A DNA stretch of 64,000 bases from positions 90,099-154,098 of the forward strand of contig NZ_SDKK01000007.1 in assembly GCF_008107625.1 (NCBI RefSeq), read 5' to 3'. A program made the translations under genes and the position numbers. The notes below the pieces were generated by a model. The model saw only the letters and a list, made by a program, of their open reading frames with translations, ran no database searches and was not told the DNA's origin. Source of the stretch: Zoogloea oleivorans (lineage in GTDB: Bacteria; Pseudomonadota; Gammaproteobacteria; Burkholderiales; Rhodocyclaceae). Shown piece by piece: positions 9,402-17,716 of this stretch. Position 1 is the first letter of the stretch. Each line of letters begins with the position of its first letter.

Positions 9402-10669
9402 AGATCTTCTCCGAGAATTCGTTCGATTTCCGCAAGGCGCATCTGCGCGTCGGCCTGGGCCTTGATACGGTTTTGGCGGGCCTGGCGAATCTGCCGCTGG
9501 GCGTCGAGCAGCGTCGCAAAATCCACCTTGCCGGTTTCGTAACCGGCCAGCGCGGCCTTGAAAGTCAGTTCGGACTGCGGCAGCAGGCTTGTCGCCGTAA
9601 GGGCTTCGGTGCGCCGGGCGGCGTCGAAGCCGGACAGGTTCTCGGCCAATTCGCCCAAAACCTGGTTGGCGGTGGCGTCACGACGGGCCCGGGCGGCCGA
9701 CAGCATGGCTTCCGACTCGCGCTCCTGGGCCCGGCGCGAACCCTGCTGCAGGGGCAGGTTCAGTTCGACCATCAGCTCCCATTCCTTCACGGAACCCTGG
9801 TACTGGATTGGCGAAACGCCCAGCGTGAAGTCGGGGTAACGGTTCTTGTAGGTCAGCTCGCGGCTCTTCTCGGCCGAGCGGATACGGGCCTCTTCGGCAA
9901 AGAGCTGCGGGTTTCTCGCCCGCACACGCTCCTCAAGGGCCACCGGATCAAGTTGGGCCGGGGCCGGCAGCGTTCTCAGGCGCTCTGGCGCGGCAAGCGG
10001 GGAAGCGCTGGGCCTGGCAAGGAGGGCATTCAGCCGCGCCTGCCATTGCCGGCGCTCGTTCTCGAGGGCGACCAGCTCGCTCTTCATGCCGGTCTGCTCC
10101 ACCTGCGCACGAATCACGTCCTGCTGGGCGGCCAAGCCACCCGCGTAGCGCACCTGGGCGATCTTCTCCAGGCGTGTCATCAGGTCGAGGATTTCGCGGG
10201 TCAGTTGCTCGTTGCGATGCACGTACTGCAGCTGCGAGTAGGCTGTTTTGATGCGCGCGGCGAGTTCTGCCCAGGTGCCGCTGGCGCGCCCGTCGGCGCC
10301 ACGCGCGTCGAGTTCGGCGATTTCCCGCTTCAGGTCGCGCTTGCCGAGCCATGGCACGTCCTGCATCAGCAGGTAGCGCGTGCTGCCGACGCGGGCCGGC
10401 GCCAGCGTCGGGTTCTGCTCGCCCATGCGGGTGATGTCGCGCAGTTCGGTACGCAACTTCGGGTCCGGCAAGGCACCGGCCGGCGTGACCCGCTCGGTGG
10501 CGGCCTCGGCCTCGTGGCGCATGGCCGCGTATTCCGGGTTGCGGGAGCGGGCGTAGTCGAGCAGCGCTTCGACGTTTCCGCCAAGGGGCGCTTCCTGCGC
10601 CTGCAGCGCCAGTCCCCAGGAACCCAGCAGGGCCAGGGCCAGCACCCGGGCACAAGGCTTGAAGCGCAT
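9398..10669 (-). CDS. cusC: TolC-family outer-membrane channel of the Cus system
   Basis: This 423-residue outer-membrane factor completes the CusCBA tripartite pump. A signal peptide (residues 1-24, cleaved after ALQA) is followed by two long repeated helical/coiled-coil regions typical of OEP domains (about 35-220 and 235-415). No lipobox cysteine is seen, unlike E. coli CusC. The ATG has GAGGAG upstream. The gene lies directly downstream of a copper-box-like palindrome (10741-10758), so it is probably the first structural gene induced by CusR. Motifs alone cannot separate CusC from CzcC; the symbol follows the CusA-type pump. Confidence 0.85.
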   Translation of the reverse strand: MRFKPCARVLALALLGSWGLALQAQEAPLGGNVEALLDYARSRNPEYAAMRHEAEAATERVTPAGALPDPKLRTELRDITRMGEQNPTLAPARVGSTRYLLMQDVPWLGKRDLKREIAELDARGADGRASGTWAELAARIKTAYSQLQYVHRNEQLTREILDLMTRLEKIAQVRYAGGLAAQQDVIRAQVEQTGMKSELVALENERRQWQARLNALLARPSASPLAAPERLRTLPAPAQLDPVALEERVRARNPQLFAEEARIRSAEKSRELTYKNRYPDFTLGVSPIQYQGSVKEWELMVELNLPLQQGSRRAQERESEAMLSAARARRDATANQVLGELAENLSGFDAARRTEALTATSLLPQSELTFKAALAGYETGKVDFATLLDAQRQIRQARQNRIKAQADAQMRLAEIERILGEDL

Positions 10670-10740
10670 TTATGACGACTCCTCGGCTATTCAAGATGGC
10701 ACATTCTGGCAAGCCCACCCCGACGGGAAGCTGTCCTGAA

Positions 10741-10758
10741 GATTACATTTCTGTAATC
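10741..10758. promoter_or_regulatory. copper-box operator upstream of cusCBA
   Basis: GATTACA-TTTC-TGTAATC is a perfect 7-bp inverted repeat with a 4-bp spacer (read on the minus strand as GATTACA-GAAA-TGTAATC). Its layout matches the TTACA-N4-TGTAA boxes bound by CopR/CusR response regulators. It overlaps the end of cusS and lies 72 bases before cusC, where a cusCBA promoter should be. Function is inferred. Confidence 0.7.
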
Positions 10759-12170
10759 AAGGGTATCCACATCTCGAAGACGTTGCTGTGCTCGCCGGTC
10801 CGGACTTCGATGTCGCCGCCATGCGCCCGCAGAATCGAACGCGTGATGGCCAGCCCCAGCCCGGCGCCGTCGCCGGAATGGCGGCGCGAGGCATCGACGC
10901 GGTAAAAGCGGTCGAAGAGACGCGGCAGGTGCTCAGGGGCAATGGGCCTGCCGGTGTTTTCCACGCAAAGATGTGTCACCGGGCGGCCAGTTGTCTCCAC
11001 GACACGCACGCTCACCACGATCTCGCCCCCCTTCGGCGTATAGCGCAAGGCGTTGGACAGCAGGTTGCCCATCGCCCGGCGCAGCATCAACCGGTCTCCG
11101 CTGACCAGCCCCGAACCTGCCAGCCGCAGCACCACGCCGCTGTCCTCGGCCAGGGCGCCGTAAAAGTCGAACAGGGCCGCCACCTCATCGGCCAGATCGA
11201 AGGTCTCGTGGCCCGGCACGATCAGGCCGTTTTCAGCCTTGGCCAGAAAGAGCATGTCGGAAATCATGCGTGACAGCCGCTCGAACTCCTCCGCGTTCGA
11301 TTCCAGCACTTCCCGGTACTCGCCGGACGTGCGGGTTCTCGACAGGGCCACCTGGGTCTGGGTCATCAGGTTGCTGACCGGCGTACGCAGTTCGTGAGCC
11401 AGATCGGACGAAAAATCCGACAGGCGCCGGAACGACTCTTCCAGCCGGGCCAGCATGTCGTTGAGGGAATCGGCCAGTTCCGCCAGTTCAACCGGCACCG
11501 CCTCCACCGGCAGGCGCCGGTCGAGGCGCTGGGCGCTCACTTCGGCGGCCTGACGGCGCATCTCCCGCAGCGGCGCCAGACCGCGCCGGGCGGCGATCCA
11601 GCCGAGCAGGCCGGTGGCGACGGTTCCGCCGACGACCACCAGCCACAGCGTTTTCATGAACGAATCCATGAAACTGTTGTGATGGGAAATGTCGGTAGCC
11701 ACGGCAATCACCGCCGGTGGCCAGCCGGGGATGCCGATCGGCGCCTCGGCCACGATGCCGCGGAAAGACAAGTGTTCATCGATGCGCCAGACGTAGGGAC
11801 GGCCCGCGTCCGGCGTCCGCACCCGCTCCAGCAGCGGCTGGGGAAACGGGGCGTCGGCCGTGGCAAACAGCGTCTGCCCGTTCGCCTCCTGCACGGCAAG
11901 CACCAGGCCATGATGGCCCACCAGGGAGTCGTCCAGCTTTTGCGGCAGCGAGCGCAGATCCTGCGTGGAATGCACCTTGGCCAGGACATGGCGCATCAAT
12001 TCCAGCTTGCCGCCGAGGGTAGCCATGTCCTGCTCTTCAAAATGCTGCTCGACCGACTCGGCAACGATCAGCCCCAACACCAGCAGCACCACCGTCGACG
12101 CCGCCGCAAACAGCAGGGTCAGGCGAAAAGTGAGGGATTTGCGGCGCCCCTGGGGGCCGCCTACTCGCAC
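10743..12170 (-). CDS. cusS: heavy-metal sensor histidine kinase (CusS/CopS type)
   Basis: This 475-residue inner-membrane kinase pairs with CusR. It has a membrane segment near residues 14-36, a periplasmic sensing domain to about 160, a second membrane segment (about 163-185) and a HAMP domain. The phosphoacceptor helix contains [14 protein letters not shown] with its conserved His, followed by an HATPase domain with N and G boxes ([19 protein letters not shown]). The start is a GTG inside the last codons of cusR (GTGCGAGTAG), giving a ten-base overlap and probable translational coupling. The family is the TIGR01386-like heavy-metal sensors. Confidence 0.93.
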   Translation of the reverse strand: MRVGGPQGRRKSLTFRLTLLFAAASTVVLLVLGLIVAESVEQHFEEQDMATLGGKLELMRHVLAKVHSTQDLRSLPQKLDDSLVGHHGLVLAVQEANGQTLFATADAPFPQPLLERVRTPDAGRPYVWRIDEHLSFRGIVAEAPIGIPGWPPAVIAVATDISHHNSFMDSFMKTLWLVVVGGTVATGLLGWIAARRGLAPLREMRRQAAEVSAQRLDRRLPVEAVPVELAELADSLNDMLARLEESFRRLSDFSSDLAHELRTPVSNLMTQTQVALSRTRTSGEYREVLESNAEEFERLSRMISDMLFLAKAENGLIVPGHETFDLADEVAALFDFYGALAEDSGVVLRLAGSGLVSGDRLMLRRAMGNLLSNALRYTPKGGEIVVSVRVVETTGRPVTHLCVENTGRPIAPEHLPRLFDRFYRVDASRRHSGDGAGLGLAITRSILRAHGGDIEVRTGEHSNVFEMWIPLITEM

Positions 12171-12844
12171 CCCTGCTCCTCGAGCACATAGCCCATGCCG
12201 CGCACGGTGCGGATCAGCTTGGGCTCAAAGCTGTCGTCAATCTTGGCCCGCAGGCGGCGCACCGCCACCTCGATCACATTGGTGTCGCTGTCGAAATTCA
12301 TGTCCCACACCTGGGAGGCGATCAACGAGCGCGGCAGCACTTCGCCGCGCCGGCGCAGCAGGAGTTCGAGGAGTGCAAACTCCTTGGCGGTCAGGTCGAT
12401 CCGCTTGCCGGCCCGCGTGACACGCCGGCGCAGCAGGTCGAGTTCCAGGTCGGCCACCTGCAGCGTATCGTCCTCCTTGTTCTTGGCCCCACGCCGCAGC
12501 AGCGTACGCACCCGGGCCAGCAACTCCGAGAACGCAAAGGGTTTGACCAGATAGTCGTCGGCACCCAGTTCGAGCCCCTTGACCCGGTCATCCACACTGT
12601 CCCTGGCCGTCAGAAACAGCACCGGCATGTCCTTGCCGGCCTTGCGCAGGGCCTGCAGCACGCGCCAGCCATCGAGCCCCGGCAACATCACGTCGAGGAC
12701 GATCAGATCCCAGCTTTCGGTCAGCCCGGCATGCAGGCCATCGGCCCCATCCCGCACCAGACCCACGTTGAAACCCGCCTCGACAAGGCCCTGCTTGAGG
12801 TAATCCCCGGTTTTCGGTTCATCCTCGACAATCAATATTTTCAT
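12161..12844 (-). CDS. cusR: heavy-metal response regulator (CusR/CopR, OmpR family)
   Basis: This 227-residue protein has a receiver domain, with acidic residues in VEDEP and phosphoacceptor Asp51 in [10 protein letters not shown], a conserved Lys in the LVKPF loop, and a C-terminal winged helix (about 125-222, with [12 protein letters not shown]). It heads the operon cusR-cusS-cusC-cusB-cusA. A palindrome resembling the box before cusC lies 67 bases upstream of its start, suggesting autoregulation. CusR, CopR and IrlR cannot be told apart by sequence; the symbol follows the neighbouring pump. Confidence 0.93.
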   Translation of the reverse strand: MKILIVEDEPKTGDYLKQGLVEAGFNVGLVRDGADGLHAGLTESWDLIVLDVMLPGLDGWRVLQALRKAGKDMPVLFLTARDSVDDRVKGLELGADDYLVKPFAFSELLARVRTLLRRGAKNKEDDTLQVADLELDLLRRRVTRAGKRIDLTAKEFALLELLLRRRGEVLPRSLIASQVWDMNFDSDTNVIEVAVRRLRAKIDDSFEPKLIRTVRGMGYVLEEQGCE

Positions 12845-12910
12845 CTTCCTGACGACACTGGCGACACGACGGCGCTAGTTTGGCGCAAGCGGCCCCGCCT
12901 TGCCTCAGGT

Positions 12911-12924
12911 TTACAGAGATGTGA
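12911..12924. promoter_or_regulatory. copper-box-like site upstream of cusR
   Basis: TTACAGAGATGTGA has the same TTACA-N4-TGTnA layout as the box before cusC, with one mismatch from a perfect palindrome. It overlaps the 3' end of the DUF3429 gene and lies 67 bases upstream of cusR, so the cusRS promoter probably sits inside the upstream coding sequence. Confidence 0.5.
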
Positions 12925-13492
12925 TGCCTGAAGCAGCCTTGTGGCGAGGAAAAACCGGACACGCATCAGGCACCTCGCCCGTCGCCGTCGGCCAGGCGTG
13001 GGGGTCGGCGAGATGATGGCCACCGCCCAGGAGCAGCGGCGCCAGCAGACACAAGGTGGCAATGCTGGTCGCCACAATCCGCAGTGGCAGATACCAGCCG
13101 GGCAAGGCGTGGCGCCTGGCCGCGCGCCAGTCAAAGGCCAGATGCGCCCAGAAGCCGCTGGCCAGCAGCAGCAGATCGGCACCGGCCGGCGCCATCAGCG
13201 CAACCCATCCGAGCAGGGCCGGCACGACGCTCCAGCTCATCAACACGGTGCGGTCACGCTGGCTGGCCGTTGGATGGGTCAGCGCAACGCCCCAGTGCAA
13301 AGCCCCCACAAAAGACAGGATCACCGCCCCGTAGCCCACCAGCGGCAGATGCAGCATGGCGGCATGAGCCCCGTCCATCACCACGGAACCGATGGCGAGC
13401 CCGATGAAAGGAAGCAGCCCCGCGAGGATCAGTGCCCGGGCGGTGCCCGGTGAAATCGACACGTCAGGTGTCGAGCGGGTGGAAACAGTCAT
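12911..13492 (-). CDS. DUF3429 family membrane protein
   Basis: This 193-residue protein has five predicted hydrophobic segments and the motif VGALHWGVAL, characteristic of the DUF3429 (TMEM69-like) family of unknown function. In other proteobacteria, family members often lie near photolyase or light-responsive genes; none is visible here. It reads in the same direction as cusR and ends 66 bases before it, so read-through into cus is possible. Two TGTC...GACA palindromes lie upstream (13545-13555 and 13639-13653). Function unknown. Confidence 0.85.
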   Translation of the reverse strand: MTVSTRSTPDVSISPGTARALILAGLLPFIGLAIGSVVMDGAHAAMLHLPLVGYGAVILSFVGALHWGVALTHPTASQRDRTVLMSWSVVPALLGWVALMAPAGADLLLLASGFWAHLAFDWRAARRHALPGWYLPLRIVATSIATLCLLAPLLLGGGHHLADPHAWPTATGEVPDACPVFPRHKAASGITSL

Positions 13493-13638
13493 TACAAGTC
13501 CCCCGGAATGAAAAAGTCAGCACCCGCCTGAATGCGGCACTCACTGTCATGGACAAAAACATCCAACAAAAGATTCACACACACCGCATCAAGCTTGAAT
13601 TCGACACAAAAAGCGTCAACACAGAAAAATGTAGAAAC

Positions 13639-13653
13639 TTTGTCCAGGACAAA
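13639..13653. promoter_or_regulatory. candidate operator TTTGTCC-A-GGACAAA
   Basis: This is a perfect 15-bp palindrome. A related site, TGTCATGGACA, lies at 13545-13555, closer to the DUF3429 start. The shared core is TGTC-N3-GACA. Two similar palindromes in an A/T-rich upstream region suggest a repressor pair; the regulator is not identifiable here. Confidence 0.4.
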
Positions 13654-13722
13654 ATATCATAAGCACTCACTGCAGCGTACCTTTCCCACAGCGCTGAGGG
13701 TGTTTTTCTCTTGCTGAGAAAC

Positions 13723-13752
13723 GGCCAGCCCGATGGGCTGGCCTTCTTTTTT
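13723..13752 (+). terminator. rho-independent terminator (plus strand)
   Basis: A nine-base-pair stem, GGCCAGCCC with GGGCTGGCC around a GAT loop, is followed by CTTTTTT. The T-run is only on the plus strand, yet no plus-strand gene precedes it. It could end a small RNA starting in 13500-13700 or block antisense transcription into the convergent gene. Confidence 0.75.
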
Positions 13753-13780
13753 GTGAGTCGGACTGAAGTCCGACCTACAG
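13753..13780. repeat. REP half-element (single palindrome)
   Basis: A GTCGGACTGAAGTCCGACC palindrome, the hairpin unit repeated in the liu operon, sits directly downstream of the hypothetical gene's stop. Confidence 0.8.
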
Positions 13781-13811
13781 GGAACCTCCCACTCCCGGAA
13801 CCTCCCACTCC

Positions 13812-14246
13812 TCATTTTTCTTTACGCAACAAGTGTCCCTGCTCTGCCAACGCCTCAAGCCACTTTTCGAGAAAGGCATTGCAGTGCAGGTAGTACCGAC
13901 GATCAGCCTGACCATCCGGGCCTGAATACACGTCGTTGTACTGGTACATGTCCTGGTACGTCAGCGCCTCTGCCATTTCCCACTCACGATAAACGCCGAT
14001 TTCCATGTCAGGATCGGGGATCATGTCTCCTGAATCGTGTTTCCAGTAGTGACTCAAGGCAATGCGCCGGTAGCCCTCGGCTACCACCAACACACCCAAG
14101 TTGAGATCCCCATACCCCTCAACCCGTGACTTCCCATACTCACTGATTTCCCAGAGATCAGGGACGACGACCAGCAGCTTCTTGTAAATCCGCTTGGCCC
14201 ATGCTTGATTTGCCTCCAGCGATAACACCTTCTCGCCAGGTTTCAT
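13812..14246 (-). CDS. small hypothetical protein, possibly DUF1249/YqiB-like
   Basis: This 144-residue cytoplasmic protein has no signal peptide or membrane segment. Its C-terminal pattern (an acidic PDPDMEI strand, then a Tyr-rich stretch, then HCNAFLEKWLEALAEQG) recalls the DUF1249/YqiB family, whose members end in a similar N-FL-xWL motif; I am not certain of this. The ATG at 14246 overlaps the stop of an upstream truncated paralogue as ATGA, which favours it over a start further upstream. The function is unknown. Confidence 0.65.
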   Translation of the reverse strand: MKPGEKVLSLEANQAWAKRIYKKLLVVVPDLWEISEYGKSRVEGYGDLNLGVLVVAEGYRRIALSHYWKHDSGDMIPDPDMEIGVYREWEMAEALTYQDMYQYNDVYSGPDGQADRRYYLHCNAFLEKWLEALAEQGHLLRKEK

Positions 14247-14368
14247 GCAGTCACCCGATGCAGTTGTTCCTCGTTGAGCAGCCAATCCAAGCAGCGCTCA
14301 AGGAAGGTATTGATGGTGAAATGAAGATCCACTGGGCCGCCCTTGCAGCCTTGCCCGCGTCCGCTTAG
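14243..14368 (-). pseudogene. C-terminal remnant of a tandem paralogue of the 13812-14246 gene
   Basis: On the minus strand the frame after a TGA at 14369-14371 reads 41 codons ending in VDLHFTINTFLERCLDWLLN...VTA and a TGA that overlaps the next ATG. It aligns with the C-terminus of the downstream protein (YYLHCNAFLEKWLEAL, preceded by SGPDGQ against SGRGQG here). Only this tail is left. The 5' part is replaced by the 21-bp-periodic array that starts at 14366, so the array, or the event that made it, probably removed the gene. Confidence 0.7.
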
Positions 14369-14635
14369 TCACATCCGGCCGCGATAGCGAGTACGCACAC
14401 CGGCGTAGTCAGTAGCAGGCGGGATTTAGTGACTACGCCGGGCCGGTTAGTCACTACGCCGACCCGAATAGTCACTACGCTGGCCTGAATAGTCACTATC
14501 ACGAGCGCGATAGTGACTATGACGGGGTCGACATTGACTATCACCGTGCGCGTAGTCACTACGCTGACGGTGATAGTCACTACGCCGACGTGATAGTGAC
14601 TACGCCAGCCCGATTACTCGCTATCACGAGGGCGA
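14366..14635. repeat. 21-bp-period array with TAGTSACTA core
   Basis: Thirteen units are visible. A 9-bp core, TAGTCACTA or TAGTGACTA (quasi-palindromic), recurs at 14366, 14385, 14406, 14427, 14448, 14469, 14490, 14511, 14532, 14553, 14574, 14594 and 14615. The step is 21 bp throughout except for one of 19 and one of 20. Cores in the middle are nearly exact and the end ones are degenerate. The 12-bp spacers are GC-rich and variable, many beginning CGCYG or TCACG. It is not a CRISPR: the repeats are too short and the spacers half as long. Confidence 0.85.
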
Positions 14636-14731
14636 CACACCTTAAGCCGGCGATTTAAGGTCGAAACGGGCCGGTGAGCACGCGCTGGCGTCTGCCGATA
14701 TGCAGCGCGTGGACGACGGATGCCTCCCCGC

Positions 14732-15637
14732 TCAGCCCTTGCAGCCGCGCCGCGCCAGCGACACCTTCGATCCGCAGGGACGGCCGAGTTGTTCGCTGAT
14801 CCACAGGGCGGTGTCCACCAGCGCATCGAGGTCGATGCCGGTGTCGATGCCCAGCCCGTTGAGCATGAAGACCACGTCTTCGGTCGCCACGTTGCCCGAG
14901 GCGCCGGCGGCGTAGGGGCAGCCGCCGAGGCCGGCGATGGACGAATCGAAAGTTGCGACGCCGGCCTGCAGCGATGCGTAGATGTTGGCCAGGGCCTGGC
15001 CGTAGGTGTCGTGGTAGTGGCCGGCGAGCTTGTCCATCGGCACCTGGCGGGCCACCACGTCGAGCATGCGGCGGGTTTTGCCCGGCGTGCCGACGCCGAT
15101 GGTGTCGCCGAGGCTGACTTCGTAGCAGCCCATGGCGTAGAGGGTGGCAGCGACGCTGGCGACGGCCTCCGGTGCAATCTCGCCTTCATACGGGCAGCCG
15201 AGTACGCAGGACACGTAGCCGCGCACCCGGATGCCGGCGGCCTTGGCGGCCTCCACCACCGGCACGAAGCGGTCCAGCGATTCGGCAATCGAGCAGTTGA
15301 TGTTCTTCTGGCTGAAGGATTCCGACGCGGCGCCGAACACCGCAACCTCTTTTGCCCCCGCCGCCAGCGCGGCTTCGAAGCCCTTCAGGTTGGGTGTGAG
15401 TACCGGGTAATCGACGCCCGGCAGACGCACGATGCGGGCCATCACTTCGCTGTTGTCGCCCATCTGCGGCACCCACCTGGGCGACACGAAGGACGTGGCT
15501 TCGATGGCCTTGAGGCCGGCGGCGCCGAGGCGGGCGATCAGCTCGACCTTGGTGTCGGTGCTGACCAGTTTCTTCTCGTTCTGCAGGCCGTCGCGGGGGC
15601 CGACGTCGACGATGCGGACGCGTTGGGGCAAATTCAT
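14732..15637 (-). CDS. liuE: hydroxymethylglutaryl-CoA lyase
   Basis: This 301-residue TIM-barrel enzyme splits HMG-CoA into acetyl-CoA and acetoacetate, the last step of leucine/isovalerate breakdown. It starts with [14 protein letters not shown] (catalytic Arg and Asp), contains [14 protein letters not shown], and carries the family signature [19 protein letters not shown] with the catalytic Cys. The length is usual. I chose the ATG at 15637 over a TTG one codon upstream. It lies 13 bases after the acyl-CoA ligase stop and is the last gene of the liu operon; a weak hairpin (14641-14661) follows. Confidence 0.94.
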   Translation of the reverse strand: MNLPQRVRIVDVGPRDGLQNEKKLVSTDTKVELIARLGAAGLKAIEATSFVSPRWVPQMGDNSEVMARIVRLPGVDYPVLTPNLKGFEAALAAGAKEVAVFGAASESFSQKNINCSIAESLDRFVPVVEAAKAAGIRVRGYVSCVLGCPYEGEIAPEAVASVAATLYAMGCYEVSLGDTIGVGTPGKTRRMLDVVARQVPMDKLAGHYHDTYGQALANIYASLQAGVATFDSSIAGLGGCPYAAGASGNVATEDVVFMLNGLGIDTGIDLDALVDTALWISEQLGRPCGSKVSLARRGCKG

Positions 15638-15650
15638 CAATGGTTCTCCA

Positions 15651-17342
15651 TCAGGCGGTGGCGGCTTCCTGCAAGCCCAGGGTCTGCTTCATTTTCTCGC
15701 GAATCTGGAACTTCTGGATCTTGCCGGTCACCGTCATCGGAAAGCTGTCCACGAAGCTGATGTAGCGCGGGATCTTGTAATGGGCGATCTGCCCCTGGCA
15801 GAAGGCGCGCACCTCGTCCTCGGTGAGGCGCTCGCCCTCGCGGACGATGATCCACGCGCACAGCTCCTCGCCGTATTTCTTGTCGGGCACGCCGACCACC
15901 TGCACGTCGAGTACCTTGGGGTGGCGGTAGAGGAATTCCTCGATCTCCCGCGGGTAGATGTTCTCGCCGCCGCGAATCACCATGTCCTTGATGCGCCCGA
16001 CGATGTTGCAGAAGCCGTCGTCGTCGAGGGTGGCGATGTCGCCGGTGTGCATCCAGCCGGCCTTGTCGATGGCTTCCGCAGTCTTCGGTGCGTCGTCCCA
16101 GTAGCCGAGCATTACCGAGTAGCCGCGGGTGCACAGTTCGCCCGGCGTGCCGCGGGGCACGATGCGGCCGTCGTTGTCGATGATCTTCACCTCGCAGTGG
16201 GGCTGGACGCGGCCGACTGTCGACACGCGGCGTTCGATGGCGTCGTCGGTGCCGCTCTGGAAGCTCACCGGCGAGGTTTCGGTCATGCCGTAGGCGATGG
16301 TCACCTCGCGCATGTTCATCTTGTCGATGACGCGCTTCATGACTTCGGTCGGGCATGGGCTGCCGGCCATGATGCCGGTGCGCAGGCTGGCAATGTCGTA
16401 GGCGGCAAAGTCCGGATGGTCGAGGATGGCGATGAACATGGTCGGCACGCCGTAGGTGGCGGTGCACTTTTCGGCGGCCAGGGTTTGCAGCACGGCCAGC
16501 GGCTCGAAGGCTTCGGCCGGATAGACCATGGTGGCGCCGTGGGTCAGGCAGCCCAGGTTGCCCATCACCATGCCGAAGCAGTGATACAGCGGCACCGGAA
16601 TGCACACCCGGTCGCCCGGCACCAAGCGGATTGCCTCGCCGACGAAGAAGCCGTTGTTGAGAATGTTGTGGTGCGACAGCGTGGCGCCCTTGGGGTTGCC
16701 GGTGGTGCCCGAGGTAAACTGGATGTTGATCGGGTCGTCGAACTGCAGGCGCTCGCCAAGCATTTCCAGCTCGTCCTGCTCGTCGCGGGTGGGCGTCACC
16801 AGCACGTCATCGAAGTTGAGCATGCCCGCCGTGTGCGCCTGCCCCATACGGATGACGATTTCCAGGCTGGGCAGCTTGTGGGCACGCAACAGGCCCGCCT
16901 CGCAGTGGGCCAGCTCCGGCGCCAGATCGGCGAGCATGGCCAGGTAGTCGCTGCTCTTGAAGGATGGCGACAGGATCAGCGCCCGGCAGGTCACCTTGTT
17001 GAGCGCGTATTCCAGCTCGCTGCGCCGGTAAGCCGGGTTGATGTTGACCAGCACCAGCCCGGCCTTGGCGGTGGCGAACTGGGTCAGCGTCCATTCCAGA
17101 TTGTTCTGCGACCAGATGCCGACCCGCTCGCCGGGCTCCAGCCCGAGGCGACGCAGCCCGCAGGCCAGCGCGTCCACCTTCAGCTTCAGCTCGGCGTAGG
17201 TCAGGCGCACGTTCTGGTGGCGCACCACCAGCGCCTCCCGCTGCCCGTGGCGGGCACAGGCGTCGTCAAAATAGCGGCCGATGGTCTGGCCGATCAGGGG
17301 TTTGTCCGATGAACCGTGGACGTAGCTGGGCTGGCTGCTCAT
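15651..17342 (-). CDS. AMP-forming acyl-CoA synthetase of the liu operon
   Basis: This 563-residue ANL-superfamily ligase has the ATP-binding motif [18 protein letters not shown], the A5 motif [11 protein letters not shown], the [12 protein letters not shown] hinge region and the C-terminal catalytic Lys in [13 protein letters not shown]. Position between liuD and liuE suggests activation of isovalerate, a related branched acid or acetoacetate; the substrate cannot be read from sequence. The ATG at 17342 has GAGGAG six bases upstream. A second, truncated copy of this ribosome-binding site and the first twenty or so codons lies upstream (17503-17561), made by a 219-bp tandem duplication. Confidence 0.9.
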   Translation of the reverse strand: MSSQPSYVHGSSDKPLIGQTIGRYFDDACARHGQREALVVRHQNVRLTYAELKLKVDALACGLRRLGLEPGERVGIWSQNNLEWTLTQFATAKAGLVLVNINPAYRRSELEYALNKVTCRALILSPSFKSSDYLAMLADLAPELAHCEAGLLRAHKLPSLEIVIRMGQAHTAGMLNFDDVLVTPTRDEQDELEMLGERLQFDDPINIQFTSGTTGNPKGATLSHHNILNNGFFVGEAIRLVPGDRVCIPVPLYHCFGMVMGNLGCLTHGATMVYPAEAFEPLAVLQTLAAEKCTATYGVPTMFIAILDHPDFAAYDIASLRTGIMAGSPCPTEVMKRVIDKMNMREVTIAYGMTETSPVSFQSGTDDAIERRVSTVGRVQPHCEVKIIDNDGRIVPRGTPGELCTRGYSVMLGYWDDAPKTAEAIDKAGWMHTGDIATLDDDGFCNIVGRIKDMVIRGGENIYPREIEEFLYRHPKVLDVQVVGVPDKKYGEELCAWIIVREGERLTEDEVRAFCQGQIAHYKIPRYISFVDSFPMTVTGKIQKFQIREKMKQTLGLQEAATA

Positions 17343-17487
17343 GGGTCTCCTCACACTCGTCTTGTCTTGCGGATGCGCCATCCTGTGGGTCGGACTTCAG
17401 TCCGACTCGACCGGCTGGACGCGTGCTGTCGGACTGAAGTCCGACCCACAGGGATAGCCGGCACCGTCTGTGCGGTTTGCCGGCCGG
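17278..17487. repeat. tandem duplication, copy A (contains 5' end of the acyl-CoA ligase gene and a BIME)
   Basis: About 210 bp recur with an offset of 219 bp. Copy A holds the true start codon, the first 21 codons of the ligase and one REP pair. The copies differ at only a few positions (for example GGTCTGG here and GGGCTGG in copy B), which suggests a recent event. Confidence 0.85.
17384..17450. repeat. BIME (pair of inverted REP palindromes) 1
   Basis: GTGGGTCGGACTTCAGTCC and its inverted partner GGACTGAAGTCCGACCCAC flank a short variable centre. The whole unit can fold as one long hairpin or two small ones. Confidence 0.88.
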
Positions 17488-17496
17488 GAAGCACGA

Positions 17497-17706
17497 CCGA
17501 TGGGCTGGCCGATCAGGGGTTTGTCCGATGAACCGTGGACGTAGCTGGGCTGGCTGCTCATGGGTCTCCTCACACTCGTCTTGTCTTGCGGATGCGCCAT
17601 CCTGTGGGTCGGACTTCAGTCCGACTCGACCGACTGGACGCGTGCTGTCGGACTGAAGTCCGACCCACAGGGATGGCCGGCACCGTCTGTGCGGTTTGCC
17701 GGCCGG
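17497..17706. repeat. tandem duplication, copy B (silent ligase start plus BIME)
   Basis: This is the second copy of the 219-bp-offset duplication. On the minus strand it contains a full GAGGAG site and ATG at 17561 followed by [19 protein letters not shown], after which the frame runs into unrelated sequence. If translated it would yield a short abortive peptide upstream of the ligase. Confidence 0.85.
17603..17669. repeat. BIME 2
   Basis: Copy of BIME 1 carried in duplication copy B, 219 bp away, with a one-base change in the central spacer. Confidence 0.88.
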
Positions 17707-17716
17707 CCTCGTTGAA

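Larger units (their letters stand above)
13493..13811. other. non-coding stretch with palindromes, orphan terminator and REP half-site
   Basis: I see no convincing gene here. The left part is A/T-rich for this genome and carries two TGTC-N3-GACA palindromes. A strong plus-strand terminator follows (13723-13752), then a single REP palindrome (13753-13780). Two tandem copies of a 15-bp sequence, GGAACCTCCCACTCC, end the stretch (13781-13795 and 13797-13811). Confidence 0.7.

Noticed and set aside
14365-14580. A protein with heptapeptide repeats encoded by the 21-bp array
   Set aside because: Because 21 is a multiple of three, every open frame gives a repeating peptide on both strands. None has a ribosome-binding site or continues past the array, so the periodicity explains the open frames.
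14366-14635. CRISPR array
   Set aside because: The repeats are only about 9 bp and the spacers 12 bp, the units are degenerate, and no cas gene is near. The period of 21 bp is far below CRISPR spacing.
14641-14661. Terminator after liuE
   Set aside because: CCTTAA/TTAAGG can pair, but the stem is short and A/T-rich and no T-run follows; too weak to list as a terminator.
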